64,000 nt of DNA from Oceanirhabdus sp942490885 (GCA_942490885.1 CALNYT010000002.1:2666001-2730000), one strand, 5' to 3'. Shown: positions 8,523 to 16,726, counted from the stretch's first letter. Numbers and translations: made by a program. The notes: generated by a model not told the origin, from the letters alone.

Positions 8523-9287
8523 CTAATTCTTAGAGTTATTTTTTGTAGCTTCTTTTAACAGTTGAAAGAATCTTATTACTCTTTTTTTTAAAACAATCTC
8601 CTTATCTAGTGAACGAGCCATTTCGTTCATTATATCTATCCCCATTTTTTTATATCTATCAACTTCTTTCTTGAATTCAAATAACTCAGATTCTCTTAAA
8701 ACTCTAGCATCTTTTTCTAATATTTCTATTTCATTTTTAATATTGTACACTTGCCTAATTACCCTTACTAGCTTTCCTGCAACATTCTCATCATTAATAT
8801 AATCAGGATCATTATGCCAATTATTATATATTGCAATCATTTTGACTTTATCGTTATTTTTATAGGCTTCATTTACATCACTCATAAGTCTAGTTAGTAG
8901 TTGCTCTTCACACATATCCTTACTTCTATCTGGATGTATTTCCTTAACAATTTCTCTATAAATAGATTTAATGTCTTTATTTTCATTCTTACTATTCTTA
9001 AATGTTAATGACTCAAAAGATATTTCCGCTTCCTTAAACATTGATTGGAATTCTTTTTTATTAAATTTATCTATCTTTTTGTATTCTTTAAGCTGATAAT
9101 CAAGTTTATCAATTGTTCTATATCGAACAGCTAGCTTCCTAATAAACTTTTCTTCAAATTTCATAATTGTCTTTTTAAATATTATTAAATGTTCTTTCTT
9201 CATTTCATATTCTTTTTCAAGTTTATCGAATTCTTTTAGATATTTAGTATATTCTTTTTCTTCAGGAGATATTAATTCTTCTATCAT
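8523..9287 (-). CDS. coiled-coil protein with a J-domain (DnaJ-like)
   Basis: In the middle of the 254 residues (about 105-155) lies a J-domain core: a helix with IKSIYREIVKEI, the diagnostic HPD in EIHPDRSKD, and a third helix LLTRLMSDVNEAYKNND. J-domains stimulate Hsp70/DnaK ATPase through the HPD loop. The flanks are long, charged, probably coiled-coil helices (1-90 and 175-254), without the Gly/Phe or zinc-finger parts of true DnaJ. This suggests a specialised co-chaperone or scaffold. ATG 9287 follows AAAGGAGTAT. Next downstream is a small membrane protein, a possible partner. Confidence 0.8.
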   Translation of the reverse strand: MIEELISPEEKEYTKYLKEFDKLEKEYEMKKEHLIIFKKTIMKFEEKFIRKLAVRYRTIDKLDYQLKEYKKIDKFNKKEFQSMFKEAEISFESLTFKNSKNENKDIKSIYREIVKEIHPDRSKDMCEEQLLTRLMSDVNEAYKNNDKVKMIAIYNNWHNDPDYINDENVAGKLVRVIRQVYNIKNEIEILEKDARVLRESELFEFKKEVDRYKKMGIDIMNEMARSLDKEIVLKKRVIRFFQLLKEATKNNSKN

Positions 9288-9537
9288 ATTCTATACTCCT
9301 TTGCGATTATTTACATTAGTAATTAAATATCATTAATACTTTAAGTTTATTACTTATTATGTTACATTAATTAATACGATAAGTTATCATTAAATTATGT
9401 TCCAACAATGCTTGAACGATGAGATTAACAATTGAGTTAATTCAAACTTACACATATAATGCTTCATAATAGTATATGCAAATTGCTAGATTATGCAATT
9501 AATCTTTAGTAAGGATTTCAATAAATTCATTCATTTC

Positions 9538-9566
9538 TTGATTTCAATGTGTTAAATTGTTATAAT
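9538..9566 (+). promoter_or_regulatory. sigma-A promoter of the lipid kinase gene
   Basis: TTGATT (9538-9543), 17 bases, TATAAT (9561-9566). Transcription would start near 9573, which rules out a start at 9549 and fixes the kinase start at 9603. The rest of the 9288-9602 gap shows nothing else. Confidence 0.8.
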
Positions 9567-9602
9567 TTAGAAATAAACCAAAATAACTCAAAGAGGTACA
9601 GC

Positions 9603-10523
9603 ATGAGACATATTTTTATTATTAATCCAAATTCAGGAAAATCCAAAGCTTGCGAATATATTCCCATAATAGATGAGATATTCAAGGAAAGAAATGATGA
9701 CTATGAAATAATAAAGACCGAACATGAAGGACATGCTATTGAAATAGCTAAAAGCTTTTCTCAAACTGATAATATTAGACTATATGCTATTGGCGGGGAT
9801 GGAACTATCAATGAAGTCATAAATGGTGTTAATAACTCAACTATCCCTATAGGAGTAATACCCGCAGGAAGTGGAAATGATTTTATAAAAAGCGCATATG
9901 ATGATCTAAGCAATGCTCCAACTGAAATTATTAATTCATTAATAGATGGTGTAACAGAATATGTTTCATTGGGTAAAATAAATGATTCTTATTTTGTTAA
10001 TATATCATCTATCGGATTTGATACATATGTTGTGAAAAATGCTAGACTAATAAAAAAACTTCCTTTAATTCCGGGAAACATAGCTTATTTAATTTCAATC
10101 TTTGTAACTTTAGTTACTTATAAAAAACAAAATATTAATATAATAATTGATGGAAAGAAAATAAATACCAAAGTTTTTTTAGTAGCCTTTGGCATAGGAA
10201 AATATTATGGGGGTGGAATGAAGGTTCTACCTAAGGCATTACTAAATGATGATAAGTTTGATATTTGTATAGTCCACAGTGTTCCTAAATTAATTGTATT
10301 GTTACTTTTCCCAAAATTGATAAAAGGTGAGCATCTTACAGAAAAATTATCTAAGTATATAATTTATAAAAAAACATCAAAGTTTCAAATTATTGGTGAA
10401 AAACCAATGCTTGTGAATAGAGATGGAGAAATATATACTTACAATAATATTGAATGTACAATAATTTCCAAAGGCTTTTCATTAATAAAACCTAAATTTA
10501 ATAATAAAAAGATCAATAATTAA
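9603..10523 (+). CDS. diacylglycerol/lipid kinase (DagK/YegS/BmrU family)
   Basis: The 306-residue protein has the family's nucleotide-binding motifs: NPNSGKS at about 8-14, GGDGTINEV at about 64-72 and PAGSGNDF at about 87-94. It then has the beta-sandwich C-domain with the conserved glycine-rich FGIGKYYGGGM region. By family it phosphorylates diacylglycerol or a related lipid with ATP at the membrane, recycling lipid to phosphatidate. ATG 9603 follows AAGAGG and lies downstream of the mapped promoter. Monocistronic, ending at a strong bidirectional terminator shared with psuG. Confidence 0.9.
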   Translation: MRHIFIINPNSGKSKACEYIPIIDEIFKERNDDYEIIKTEHEGHAIEIAKSFSQTDNIRLYAIGGDGTINEVINGVNNSTIPIGVIPAGSGNDFIKSAYDDLSNAPTEIINSLIDGVTEYVSLGKINDSYFVNISSIGFDTYVVKNARLIKKLPLIPGNIAYLISIFVTLVTYKKQNINIIIDGKKINTKVFLVAFGIGKYYGGGMKVLPKALLNDDKFDICIVHSVPKLIVLLLFPKLIKGEHLTEKLSKYIIYKKTSKFQIIGEKPMLVNRDGEIYTYNNIECTIISKGFSLIKPKFNNKKINN

Positions 10524-10562
10524 ATATATTACTTAAATACTTTAATTTAAAAGTTTGAAATA

Positions 10563-10596
10563 AAAAAAGACTATTACAAATGCAATAGTCTTTTTT
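10563..10596. terminator. bidirectional terminator between lipid kinase and psuG
   Basis: AAAAAAGACTATT and AATAGTCTTTTTT pair perfectly around 8 bases, giving a T-run in both directions. It serves the convergent kinase and psuK-psuG transcripts. Confidence 0.92.
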
Positions 10597-10598
10597 CC

Positions 10599-11513
10599 CT
10601 ATTTACTTAATTCAACTGCAATTTGAGCTCCAAGTTTTGCGTTGTTTAATACTAATTTAATATTTGAGTCTAAACTAGCACCTTTAGTAATTTCTTTAAC
10701 CTTAGATAATAAGAACGGTGTACTCTCTTTACCTCTAATCCCGTTCTCATCAGCTTCTTTTAAAGCTTCTTCTATAGCATTAGTTATTGTATCATAATCC
10801 ATAGCAAACTCTTCTGGAATTGGATTAGCTATAACCACTCCTCCATTCATATTAAGACTCCATTTTGTATCTAATGTGTCTGCAATTTCTTTAGGGGTAT
10901 CCATTCTGTGGTCAACATTAAATCCACTCTTTGTTGTATAAAATGCAGGTAATTCTTTAGTCTTATATCCCAGTACTGGTACACCATTAGTCTCAAGATA
11001 TTCAAGGGTTAAGCCTAAATCTAGAATTGATTTTGCCCCAGCACAAACTACAGCTACATTCGTTCTAGCTAATTCCTGTAAGTCAGCTGAAATATCAAAT
11101 GTCTCTTGAGCACCTCTATGAACTCCACCAATACCTCCAGTAGCGAATACTTTAATTCCAGCCATTGCTGCAATTATCATTGTTGTCGCAACAGTTGTAG
11201 CACCATCTAATTTCTTAGCAACTATAACCGGTAAATCTCTTCTTGAAGTTTTAATAACATTTAGACCTTCTTTTCCTAAGTATTCAATCTCAGCTCTTGT
11301 TAATCCAACCTTCAGTTGTCCATTAATAATAGCTATTGTTGCTGGTATAGCTCCATTTTTTCTTATTTCTTCTTCCACTAGAAGAGCAGTCTCAACATTT
11401 TGTGGATAAGGCATACCATGTGATATAATCGTAGATTCCAATGCTACTACAGGCATATTATTCTCTAAAGCTTTTTTTACATCCTCATTAATTGATAAGT
11501 ATTTTTCTAACAT
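10599..11513 (-). CDS. psuG: pseudouridine-5'-phosphate glycosidase
   Basis: This 304-residue enzyme cleaves the C-C glycosidic bond of pseudouridine 5'-phosphate to uracil and ribose 5-phosphate. Family marks are the N-terminal ALESTIISHGMPYPQN, the KTSRRDLP stretch, ATTVATTMIIAAMAGI, FATGGIGGVHRGAQ, and CAGAKSILDL with LETNGVPV. Length and ends match the family. ATG 11513 follows AAAGGGGATAG, four bases after the psuK stop, so it is translated from the psuK-psuG operon. Together the two genes take free pseudouridine from RNA turnover into central metabolism. Confidence 0.96.
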   Translation of the reverse strand: MLEKYLSINEDVKKALENNMPVVALESTIISHGMPYPQNVETALLVEEEIRKNGAIPATIAIINGQLKVGLTRAEIEYLGKEGLNVIKTSRRDLPVIVAKKLDGATTVATTMIIAAMAGIKVFATGGIGGVHRGAQETFDISADLQELARTNVAVVCAGAKSILDLGLTLEYLETNGVPVLGYKTKELPAFYTTKSGFNVDHRMDTPKEIADTLDTKWSLNMNGGVVIANPIPEEFAMDYDTITNAIEEALKEADENGIRGKESTPFLLSKVKEITKGASLDSNIKLVLNNAKLGAQIAVELSK

Positions 11514-11517
11514 ATCT

Positions 11518-12618
11518 CTATCCCCTTTTTATGAAATTTATTTTCTCAAATCTTAGTTTTAATATTTCTTCACATAACTTTTCATTTATTGTCTTCTCTG
11601 ATTCTAGAGCAAGAATTGACGTAGCTATACCATGCTTTACGCTTTCTTCTATATCATAATCTTTCATATATGCATAAGTAATTCCAGCAATAAAAGCGTC
11701 CCCGGCTCCAGTTGCATTAATAACATTTACATCATGTGTGCATAAATGTCCACTCTCTTTACCATTTGTGTAGTAAACACCATCACCACCTAATGAAATA
11801 AATACATTCTTTACACCTTTTTCGAGGAAAAATTCACCTACTTTAGTTAATGATTCATTGTCAGTTATTTCAATACCACTTAGAATTTCTGCCTCAATTT
11901 TATTAGGCTTTACTGTATGAAATTTACCTATTAACTCTTTAACTTTTAATGCTTTAGTACTTGATACACAATCTAAAATAAAGTTGCAATCATAATTCAA
12001 TAGCAGATATTCAATAACATCTTTTCTTAAGTTAGTATCTAAGACACAATACTTAGCATTAACAATATACTTCTCAAAAGCTTGGATTTCTTCTATACCT
12101 ATTTCCTCAATCACATCCATATGTGCTATAGCAACGGTCATATCGCCTGTTTCATCCATCACTGATAGATATGTAGATGTACTTTTGTTGTTATACTTAA
12201 TAATACCCTGAATATCAATATTCAAAAGTCTTGAATGTTCAATAATCTTATTTCCATAAACATCATCCCCAACAGCTGATATTAAACCAGTGTTGATTCC
12301 TAATCTTGCAATATTCTCGCAAATATTTCTTCCTACTCCGCCTAAGGAAGTAGTAACAAATCCTGGATTAGAATCATGTTTCTTAAGTTTATTAAACGGA
12401 GATCCTTGAATATCTATATTTGAACCTCCAATTATTAGTACATATGGTTCTTCATTAACTATATACCCTTTCCCTAATATAAAGCCTTTCTTAGTTAGGT
12501 TTGTAATATGAACAGCTACTGAAGATCTTGTAATACCAAGTTTTTCAGCAAGTTCTTTTTGTGATATCATAGGTTTATTTTTTATCATTCTGAGAATTTC
12601 TCTTTCTCTATTTGTCAT
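11518..12618 (-). CDS. psuK: pseudouridine kinase fused to an N-terminal HTH domain
   Basis: Residues 1-60 form a winged helix-turn-helix (ILRMIKNKPMISQKELAEKL, TRSSVAVHITNLTKKGFI). Residues 65-366 form a PfkB/ribokinase fold, with the sugar-binding GGSNIDIQG, the SLGGVGRNICENIARLG region and the catalytic NATGAGDAF near residue 305. The kinase makes pseudouridine 5'-phosphate for PsuG. The HTH fusion is known in Firmicute PsuK/YeiC-like kinases and suggests autoregulation. A palindrome lies between the -10 box and the ribosome site. ATG 12618 follows GTGAGGTGAG. Confidence 0.92.
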   Translation of the reverse strand: MTNREREILRMIKNKPMISQKELAEKLGITRSSVAVHITNLTKKGFILGKGYIVNEEPYVLIIGGSNIDIQGSPFNKLKKHDSNPGFVTTSLGGVGRNICENIARLGINTGLISAVGDDVYGNKIIEHSRLLNIDIQGIIKYNNKSTSTYLSVMDETGDMTVAIAHMDVIEEIGIEEIQAFEKYIVNAKYCVLDTNLRKDVIEYLLLNYDCNFILDCVSSTKALKVKELIGKFHTVKPNKIEAEILSGIEITDNESLTKVGEFFLEKGVKNVFISLGGDGVYYTNGKESGHLCTHDVNVINATGAGDAFIAGITYAYMKDYDIEESVKHGIATSILALESEKTINEKLCEEILKLRFEKINFIKRG

Positions 12619-12644
12619 GAGCTCACCTCACTTCATTAAGCATT

Positions 12645-12661
12645 TGCTTATTAATTAAGCA
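12645..12661. promoter_or_regulatory. candidate operator of the psuK-psuG operon
   Basis: TGCTTATTAATTAAGCA is a near-perfect palindrome (six outer pairs exact). It lies between the -10 box (12677-12682) and the psuK start, just downstream of the expected transcription start. An overlapping AAGCA-TT-TGCTT repeat lies at 12638-12649. This fits a roadblock site for the HTH part of PsuK. Binding is inferred. Confidence 0.5.
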
Positions 12662-12676
12662 CTTGATTATATCGCT

Positions 12677-12705
12677 ATTATAACTAAGAAAGAAAAAAAA
12701 ATCAA
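12677..12705 (-). promoter_or_regulatory. psuK promoter, overlapping the upstream terminator
   Basis: Leftwards: TTGATT, 17 bases, TATAAT (complement at 12677-12682). The -35 box is inside the right arm and T-run of the terminator hairpin of the preceding DUF3006 gene, so the two signals share bases. Confidence 0.75.
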
Positions 12706-12735
12706 GTATTAATTAATTAATACTTGATTTTTTTA
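12692..12735. terminator. palindromic terminator after the DUF3006 gene
   Basis: AATCAAGTATTAATT followed directly by AATTAATACTTGATT is a 30-base perfect palindrome, with A-run and T-run on the outside. It ends the DUF3006 transcript before psuK. Confidence 0.8.
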
Positions 12736-12788
12736 TGAAATTTTATTTTCACTATTTTAAATTATATTTTTATAATCATAATTTTATT

Positions 12789-13010
12789 TTATTCATCCCA
12801 CATATCTTTACATAATTTGTCAATATCTTTTTTATTTTCAATTGTTGTTTCATAATCTACACAAATTACATTATCCTTAATGTAAACACAATCACCTTCT
12901 CTTATCTTATCCACAATTTCATAATCAGCTAAATTCAAATTAATACAAGATTTATTATCATCTACACAAGTTAAAATACCATTTTCTATTCTATCAACTA
13001 TTAATTTCAT
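12789..13010 (-). CDS. DUF3006-family small protein
   Basis: The 73-residue protein (MKLIVDRIENGILTC, then the beta-rich KIREGDCVYIKDNVI) matches the DUF3006 pattern of a small beta-barrel with the opening hydrophobic-VDRIE motif. In Clostridia such proteins often follow a secreted metallo-beta-lactamase-like hydrolase. Here only a 50-residue lipoprotein-like ORF precedes it, overlapping its start by 17 bases. I chose ATG 13010 because family members begin MK-hydrophobic-VDR. No good Shine-Dalgarno is visible, so translation is probably coupled to the upstream ORF. A terminator palindrome follows. Confidence 0.75.
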   Translation of the reverse strand: MKLIVDRIENGILTCVDDNKSCINLNLADYEIVDKIREGDCVYIKDNVICVDYETTIENKKDIDKLCKDMWDE

Positions 13011-13146
13011 AATTGAACGATGATGATATTTCAAGAACTTCTATTGTTTTTTTGTTGTTGGATTTGCAACTACTAAGAGAACAAGTTATTACTACTAGTA
13101 ATAAAAGAAAGAAAAATAACCTTATTTTTTTACGAATTACCATCAT
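12994..13146 (-). CDS. 50-residue lipoprotein-like ORF, possibly a truncated gene
   Basis: An AGGAGGAA ribosome site precedes ATG 13146. The product has a charged start (MMVIRKKIRL), a hydrophobic core and a lipobox LSSC at about residues 26-29, so it should be lipidated and exported. Only about 20 residues follow (ending SSFNYEINS) before a stop. Gene pairs of this sort usually have a lipobox-bearing hydrolase before the DUF3006 gene, so this may be the 5' end of that gene after an internal deletion. Overlaps the DUF3006 start. Confidence 0.55.
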   Translation of the reverse strand: MMVIRKKIRLFFFLLLLVVITCSLSSCKSNNKKTIEVLEISSSFNYEINS

Positions 13147-13269
13147 TTCCTCCTCATTTATATAAATAATATGCCTTCAATTTACCCATAATATAGTATA
13201 ACATAAAGAAATAGAATAATTCAAATTATAAATAACTATACCGATTATGTTTAGTCCGTGAAAAAAGGG

Positions 13270-13298
13270 TTGATTTTTAAATTTTAAAGTACTATAAT
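13270..13298 (+). promoter_or_regulatory. promoter of the HesB-like selenoprotein gene
   Basis: TTGATT (13270-13275), 17 bases, TATAAT (13293-13298), with the start codon 55 bases further on. Confidence 0.8.
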
Positions 13299-13352
13299 CA
13301 AAATAACAATAAAGGTTAGCAAATAATTATTCTTATTTGCAGAAAGGATGAT

Positions 13353-13682
13353 ATGATGGATTGCGTAAAAATGAGTAATTTAGCATATAATGAATTTGTA
13401 AAATTCTTAGATGAAAGAAACGTTGAAAACAAAACTTTAAGAGTGTTTTTAGCAGGCAATGGCTGAGCAGGCCCAATTTATAACTTAGCTCAGGATGAGG
13501 CTAAAGAGACTGATTATGTTACAAAGATTAAGGAAGTAACGTTCATAATGGATAAAGAAGCATGTGATGCTGTTGAAGGTGTTACAATTACATCTGGCGA
13601 AGAAAATGGTAAAGGCGGTTTATCTGTTGAACCAAATCTTCAAACTGGTGGCGGATGCTCTAGTTGCACTAGCTGCGGCTAA
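13353..13682 (+). CDS. HesB/IscA-like selenoprotein with in-frame UGA (Sec38)
   Basis: From ATG 13353 (ribosome site AGAAAGGATG) the frame reads 37 codons to a TGA at 13464-13466 and then continues open for 71 codons to TAA. Both halves make one HesB/IscA-type protein: MSNLAYNEFVKFLDERNV and LRVFLAGNG-U-AGPIYNLAQDEAKE, then a beta-rich middle and a C-terminal CSSCTSCG. In A-type Fe-S carrier proteins a cysteine at this GxG-C-GGP-like site and C-terminal cysteines bind the cluster. Here the first is replaced by selenocysteine. HesB-like selenoproteins are a known bacterial family. A possible SECIS hairpin follows the UGA. Single-gene unit with its own promoter and terminator. ATG 13356 is an alternative start. 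Confidence 0.88.
13464..13504 (+). promoter_or_regulatory. candidate bacterial SECIS element
   Basis: After the UGA, TTAGCTC pairs with GAG(G)CTAA around a small loop AGGAT centred about 28 bases from the UGA. This is within the distance at which the SelB-binding apical loop of bacterial SECIS elements is found, and a G lies in the loop. Alternative pairing of UGAGC with GCUCA is also possible. Folding is by eye only. Confidence 0.55.
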
Positions 13683-13685
13683 CAT

Positions 13686-13714
13686 AAAAAAGCACGAGTA
13701 ATCGTGCTTTTTTT
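13686..13714. terminator. bidirectional terminator, selenoprotein gene / amidohydrolase gene
   Basis: AAAAAAGCACGA and TCGTGCTTTTTTT form a perfect GC-containing stem with a 4-base loop and runs of A and T on each side, between two convergent genes. Confidence 0.93.
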
Positions 13715-13730
13715 AAATTGAGAATGATGG

Positions 13731-15110
13731 TTAACTATACTTTATTTCACTATGCCGTTTTGCTACAATTTCCTTTGCTTTATTATTGGCTCTTTCAAAT
13801 AAATCGGATTCATCCTCATTAACTAACTTTCCATCTTTAACAACAATCTTACCGTTAACTATGTTATAATCAACTAAACTTGAGTTACCACAACAAACTA
13901 ACCCATAGGTAATATCGTGACATCCACTGAAAGATATTTTTTCAACATCAATCAATATCATATCTGCAACAAAATTTTCTTTAAGGATCCCAACGTAGTC
14001 ACGTCCTAGTACTTTTGCTCCCCCATAAGTAGCTACTCTTAAAATTTCATGTGCACTTAAAGCTTCTGTGCCATATTTAAGATGATTTAGAAGATATGCT
14101 CTCCTAACTTCCTCCCACATATTAGAACCATCATTTGAAGCACTACCATCAACAGCTATAGAAATAGGTATATTATTTTTAAATAATTCACTCGTTCTAC
14201 AAATACCACTATTTAATTTCATATTTGAAGTAGGACAATGAGCAATACCAGCACCTTTAAGAATCTTAATATCATTATCTGATAAATGAATACCATGAGC
14301 AAACCATACATCACTTCCAATCCACCCTACTTGTTCCATAAGTTCTGCTGGTCTGCAGCCATAAATATTCTTACAGTAATCTTCTTCATCAAAGGTTTCA
14401 GCAAGATGAGTATGTAAAAATACTTTCTTGTATTTTCTGGCCAATTCAGCTGTTGAAATCATAATTTCTTTTGAGACAGAGAAAGGTGAGCATGGCGCTA
14501 ATGCTATTCTTGTCATTGCATCAAATGAGGAATCATGATAAGTATCAATAAGTCGTTTAGAGTCTTCAAGAATAGTAGTCTCATCTTGTACTACACTATC
14601 TGGAGGTAATCCCCCATCACTCTTTCCTCTAGACATAGATCCTCTAGTAGAATGAAAACGTATACCTAGTTCTTTAGCTGCTTTAATTTGAAAATCAATT
14701 AGATTCCCCCTTGAATTATTTGGAAAAAGATAATGATGATCCGACGATAATGTACATCCTGTTTTAAGAAGTTCTCCTAAAGCAATCTTTGCACCAAGAT
14801 ATACAGTTTCCTCATCAAGATACTTCCAGAATTCATATAAATCTATTAACCAAGGAAAAAGTGGTTTTTCTTGAACGTTTCTTATGCATCTAAACATAGC
14901 TTGGTAAAAATGATGATGAGTATTAACAAATCCAGGTAGGACTGCATACTTGGAGCAATCAATAAGCTCTTCATCTCCTTGTATTTTTAAGTTTTCAGCT
15001 ATCTTTATGATAACGTTGTCAGTAATCAATAAATCAATTCCTGTGGTAATCTGTTCCTTTTCACCACACGGAATTAGATATTTAATATTTTTAAGTAATA
15101 TTTTTGACAT
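13731..15110 (-). CDS. amidohydrolase, probable 8-oxoguanine/guanine-type deaminase
   Basis: The 459-residue metal-dependent hydrolase of the amidohydrolase superfamily carries the metal-ligand sets PGFVNTHHHFYQ (about 58-69), FLHTHLAETFDEE (about 230), AHGIHL (about 265) and the Asp in IAVDGSASND (about 315). The HTHHHFYQ start and the DGSASNDGSNM end resemble the 8-oxoguanine deaminase / AtzB branch and, more loosely, SsnA-like enzymes of purine-fermenting bacteria. It would hydrolyse an amino group from a purine-like ring in the cytosol. ATG 15110 follows AAAGGGGGAG. A molybdenum hydroxylase later in the window supports purine breakdown. The exact substrate is uncertain. Confidence 0.82.
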   Translation of the reverse strand: MSKILLKNIKYLIPCGEKEQITTGIDLLITDNVIIKIAENLKIQGDEELIDCSKYAVLPGFVNTHHHFYQAMFRCIRNVQEKPLFPWLIDLYEFWKYLDEETVYLGAKIALGELLKTGCTLSSDHHYLFPNNSRGNLIDFQIKAAKELGIRFHSTRGSMSRGKSDGGLPPDSVVQDETTILEDSKRLIDTYHDSSFDAMTRIALAPCSPFSVSKEIMISTAELARKYKKVFLHTHLAETFDEEDYCKNIYGCRPAELMEQVGWIGSDVWFAHGIHLSDNDIKILKGAGIAHCPTSNMKLNSGICRTSELFKNNIPISIAVDGSASNDGSNMWEEVRRAYLLNHLKYGTEALSAHEILRVATYGGAKVLGRDYVGILKENFVADMILIDVEKISFSGCHDITYGLVCCGNSSLVDYNIVNGKIVVKDGKLVNEDESDLFERANNKAKEIVAKRHSEIKYS

Positions 15111-15175
15111 ATAATCTCCCCCTTTACAATATTATACCATATGTTTGAAAAGGAGTTAAATATTTCAATGTTATT

Positions 15176-15260
15176 TTAACATTTCCCATCAAATTTTATT
15201 TCTAAATCTCCATCGATTAATAATTTTTTTAGCTCTGTATAATCTACTTCTCCTTCAGTG
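15176..15260 (-). pseudogene. 3' part of a small ORF split by an IS200/IS605 element
   Basis: Read leftwards, FTEGEVDYTELKKLLIDG, then a short tail and TAA at 15176-15178. It has no start of its own and its 5' edge is the terminal hairpin of the IS. The 5' part of the same gene lies on the other side at 16727-16933. No family recognised. Confidence 0.55.
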
Positions 15261-15369
15261 AACTACCCTCCACTTACTTCGTTGAAGCGGGAGCTTCTTG
15301 GTCAATACTCCCAATGGAGCAAGTTTACCCAAGCTTACAAGGTCGCACCGACCTCAGTTATTACCAAAA

Positions 15370-16455
15370 CTATATAGCTAGTTTCAGTAGATTTTTACTT
15401 GCATTTATATCCCTATCATTCTTCCTATTACAGTTAGGACAAGTCCATTCTCTAAGTCCTAGATTCTTTACTTCTAAATTTTTATAGCAACATTCAGAAC
15501 ATAGTTGACTACTAGCATAATTTGATGGTGCTATAATTAGTTCTCTTCCATACCATTCAGCTTTATATTCTATCATTCTTCTAAATTCATACCATGATAC
15601 TTCGCCTATTGCCTTTGCTAGCTTACCATTCTTCATCAAGTTTTTTACTCGTAAGTCCTCTATAACTATAGATTGGTTTTCTCTTATTAATTTTATAGAC
15701 AACTTGTTTAGAAACTCTTTTCTTTGGTTGGTTATTTTCTCATGCAATTTAGCAACTTTTAATCTAGCCTTGTATCTGTTATTACTACCTTTTTTCTTTC
15801 TCGATATGCCTTTTGTAACTTAACAAGTCTTTTTTCTGATTTTCTTAACCACTTAAGATTATCAACTCTTTCTCCATTGTAGCATATTGCAAACTCCTTT
15901 AAGCCAACATCAACGCCTACTTTATTTTCTACCTTTGGTAGCTTTATATTTTCAGTATCAATCAATATAGAAATATAGTATTTATTGCTTGGTGTCTTTG
16001 ATATAGTACAATTCTTTATAATTCCGTTGAATTCTCTATGTAATTTTATTTTAATCATAGATTTTAATTTTGGAATCTTAATATATCCATTCTCAATATA
16101 TACAGTACCTTTTTGGTTATTAGTTGTTTACTATGATAATTACTTTTCTTGCTTTTGAATTTGAGAAATCCTACAGATTTATCTCTAAAGAAATTTTTAT
16201 ATGCTTTATCTAAATTCATTTGAGCATTAGCTAGAGCCAAACTATCAACGTCATTTAGCCACTCATTTTCTTTTTTGTATTGTGCAGGAGTTGGATATTT
16301 AATTTTTTTTATATCTAAGTCTTTATTTTCTTCGTATGATTTTATCCTATCAGCTAACATTTGATTATAAATAAATCTAGTACAACCAAAAGTTTTTGCT
16401 AAATAGAATCTCTGTTTGAATTTGGATACAATCTATATTTATAAGCCTTTAGCAA
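15370..16455 (-). pseudogene. tnpB: tnpB, RNA-guided nuclease of IS605 type, broken by several frameshifts
   Basis: Pieces of one TnpB lie in order: N-terminus LLKAYKYRLYPN from TTG 16455, then after a frameshift AKTFGCTRFIYNQMLADRIK, then a RuvC-I segment VGVDVGLKEFAICYNG (16058-15759 piece), then IEDLRVKNLMKNGKLAKAI with RuvC-II Glu, a zinc ribbon (CSECC...CPNC) and RuvC-III DRDINASKNLL ending at 15370. At least three frame changes separate the pieces, so no complete nuclease can be made. TnpB is the ancestor of Cas12 nucleases; no CRISPR is involved here. Confidence 0.88.
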
Positions 16456-16465
16456 CTTCCTCACC

Positions 16466-16590
16466 TCATTTTTCCCCTTGATTTTGTATATATTTTTTTA
16501 CAACTTCAATTGGTGAACCACCAGTTGTTAAAAGACAATAACTTCTACTCCAAAAATTCTCTTTCCATAGTTTTTTCTTTCTTAATGATT
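16466..16590 (-). pseudogene. tnpA: C-terminal remnant of Y1 transposase tnpA
   Basis: The frame ending at TGA 16466-16468 reads KENFWSRSYCLLTTGGSPIE, then VVKKYIQNQGEK, the typical C-terminal helix of IS200-type TnpA that carries the catalytic tyrosine. The upstream HUH part is not present. It stops just before the tnpB ribosome site. Confidence 0.75.
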
Positions 16591-16726
16591 ATTTATACCT
16601 AATTTTATCATTATCGCTCATTTCTATTATTTCCTACTGATTACGTTTTATAATAAAAAAATAAAAGAAGCAAATATTTCTACGCATTCATCTCCCACTT
16701 ATAGAAGATGAAAGACTTCTGCTAGT

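Larger units (their letters stand above)
15261..16726 (-). mobile_element. decayed IS200/IS605-family element
   Basis: Terminal hairpins of the type used by single-strand-cleaving Y1 transposons flank it: the CCACTTAC...GAAGCGGGAGCTTCTTGG region near 15270-15301, and the CTCCCACTTATAGAAGATGAAAG region near 16691-16713. Inside, on the minus strand, lie the C-terminus of tnpA and a multiply frameshifted tnpB. Its flanks appear to belong to one interrupted ORF and there is no target duplication, as expected for this family. It is no longer autonomous. Exact ends are approximate. Confidence 0.8.

Noticed and set aside
9549..9602. Longer N-terminus of the lipid kinase
   Set aside because: It would begin before the predicted transcription start near 9573, has no ribosome site, and the family begins at the MRHIFII strand.
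15370..16455. Cas12-like nuclease suggesting a CRISPR system
   Set aside because: The RuvC and zinc-ribbon pieces are those of IS605 TnpB, are frameshifted, lie next to a tnpA remnant and transposon-end hairpins, and no repeat-spacer array is present.
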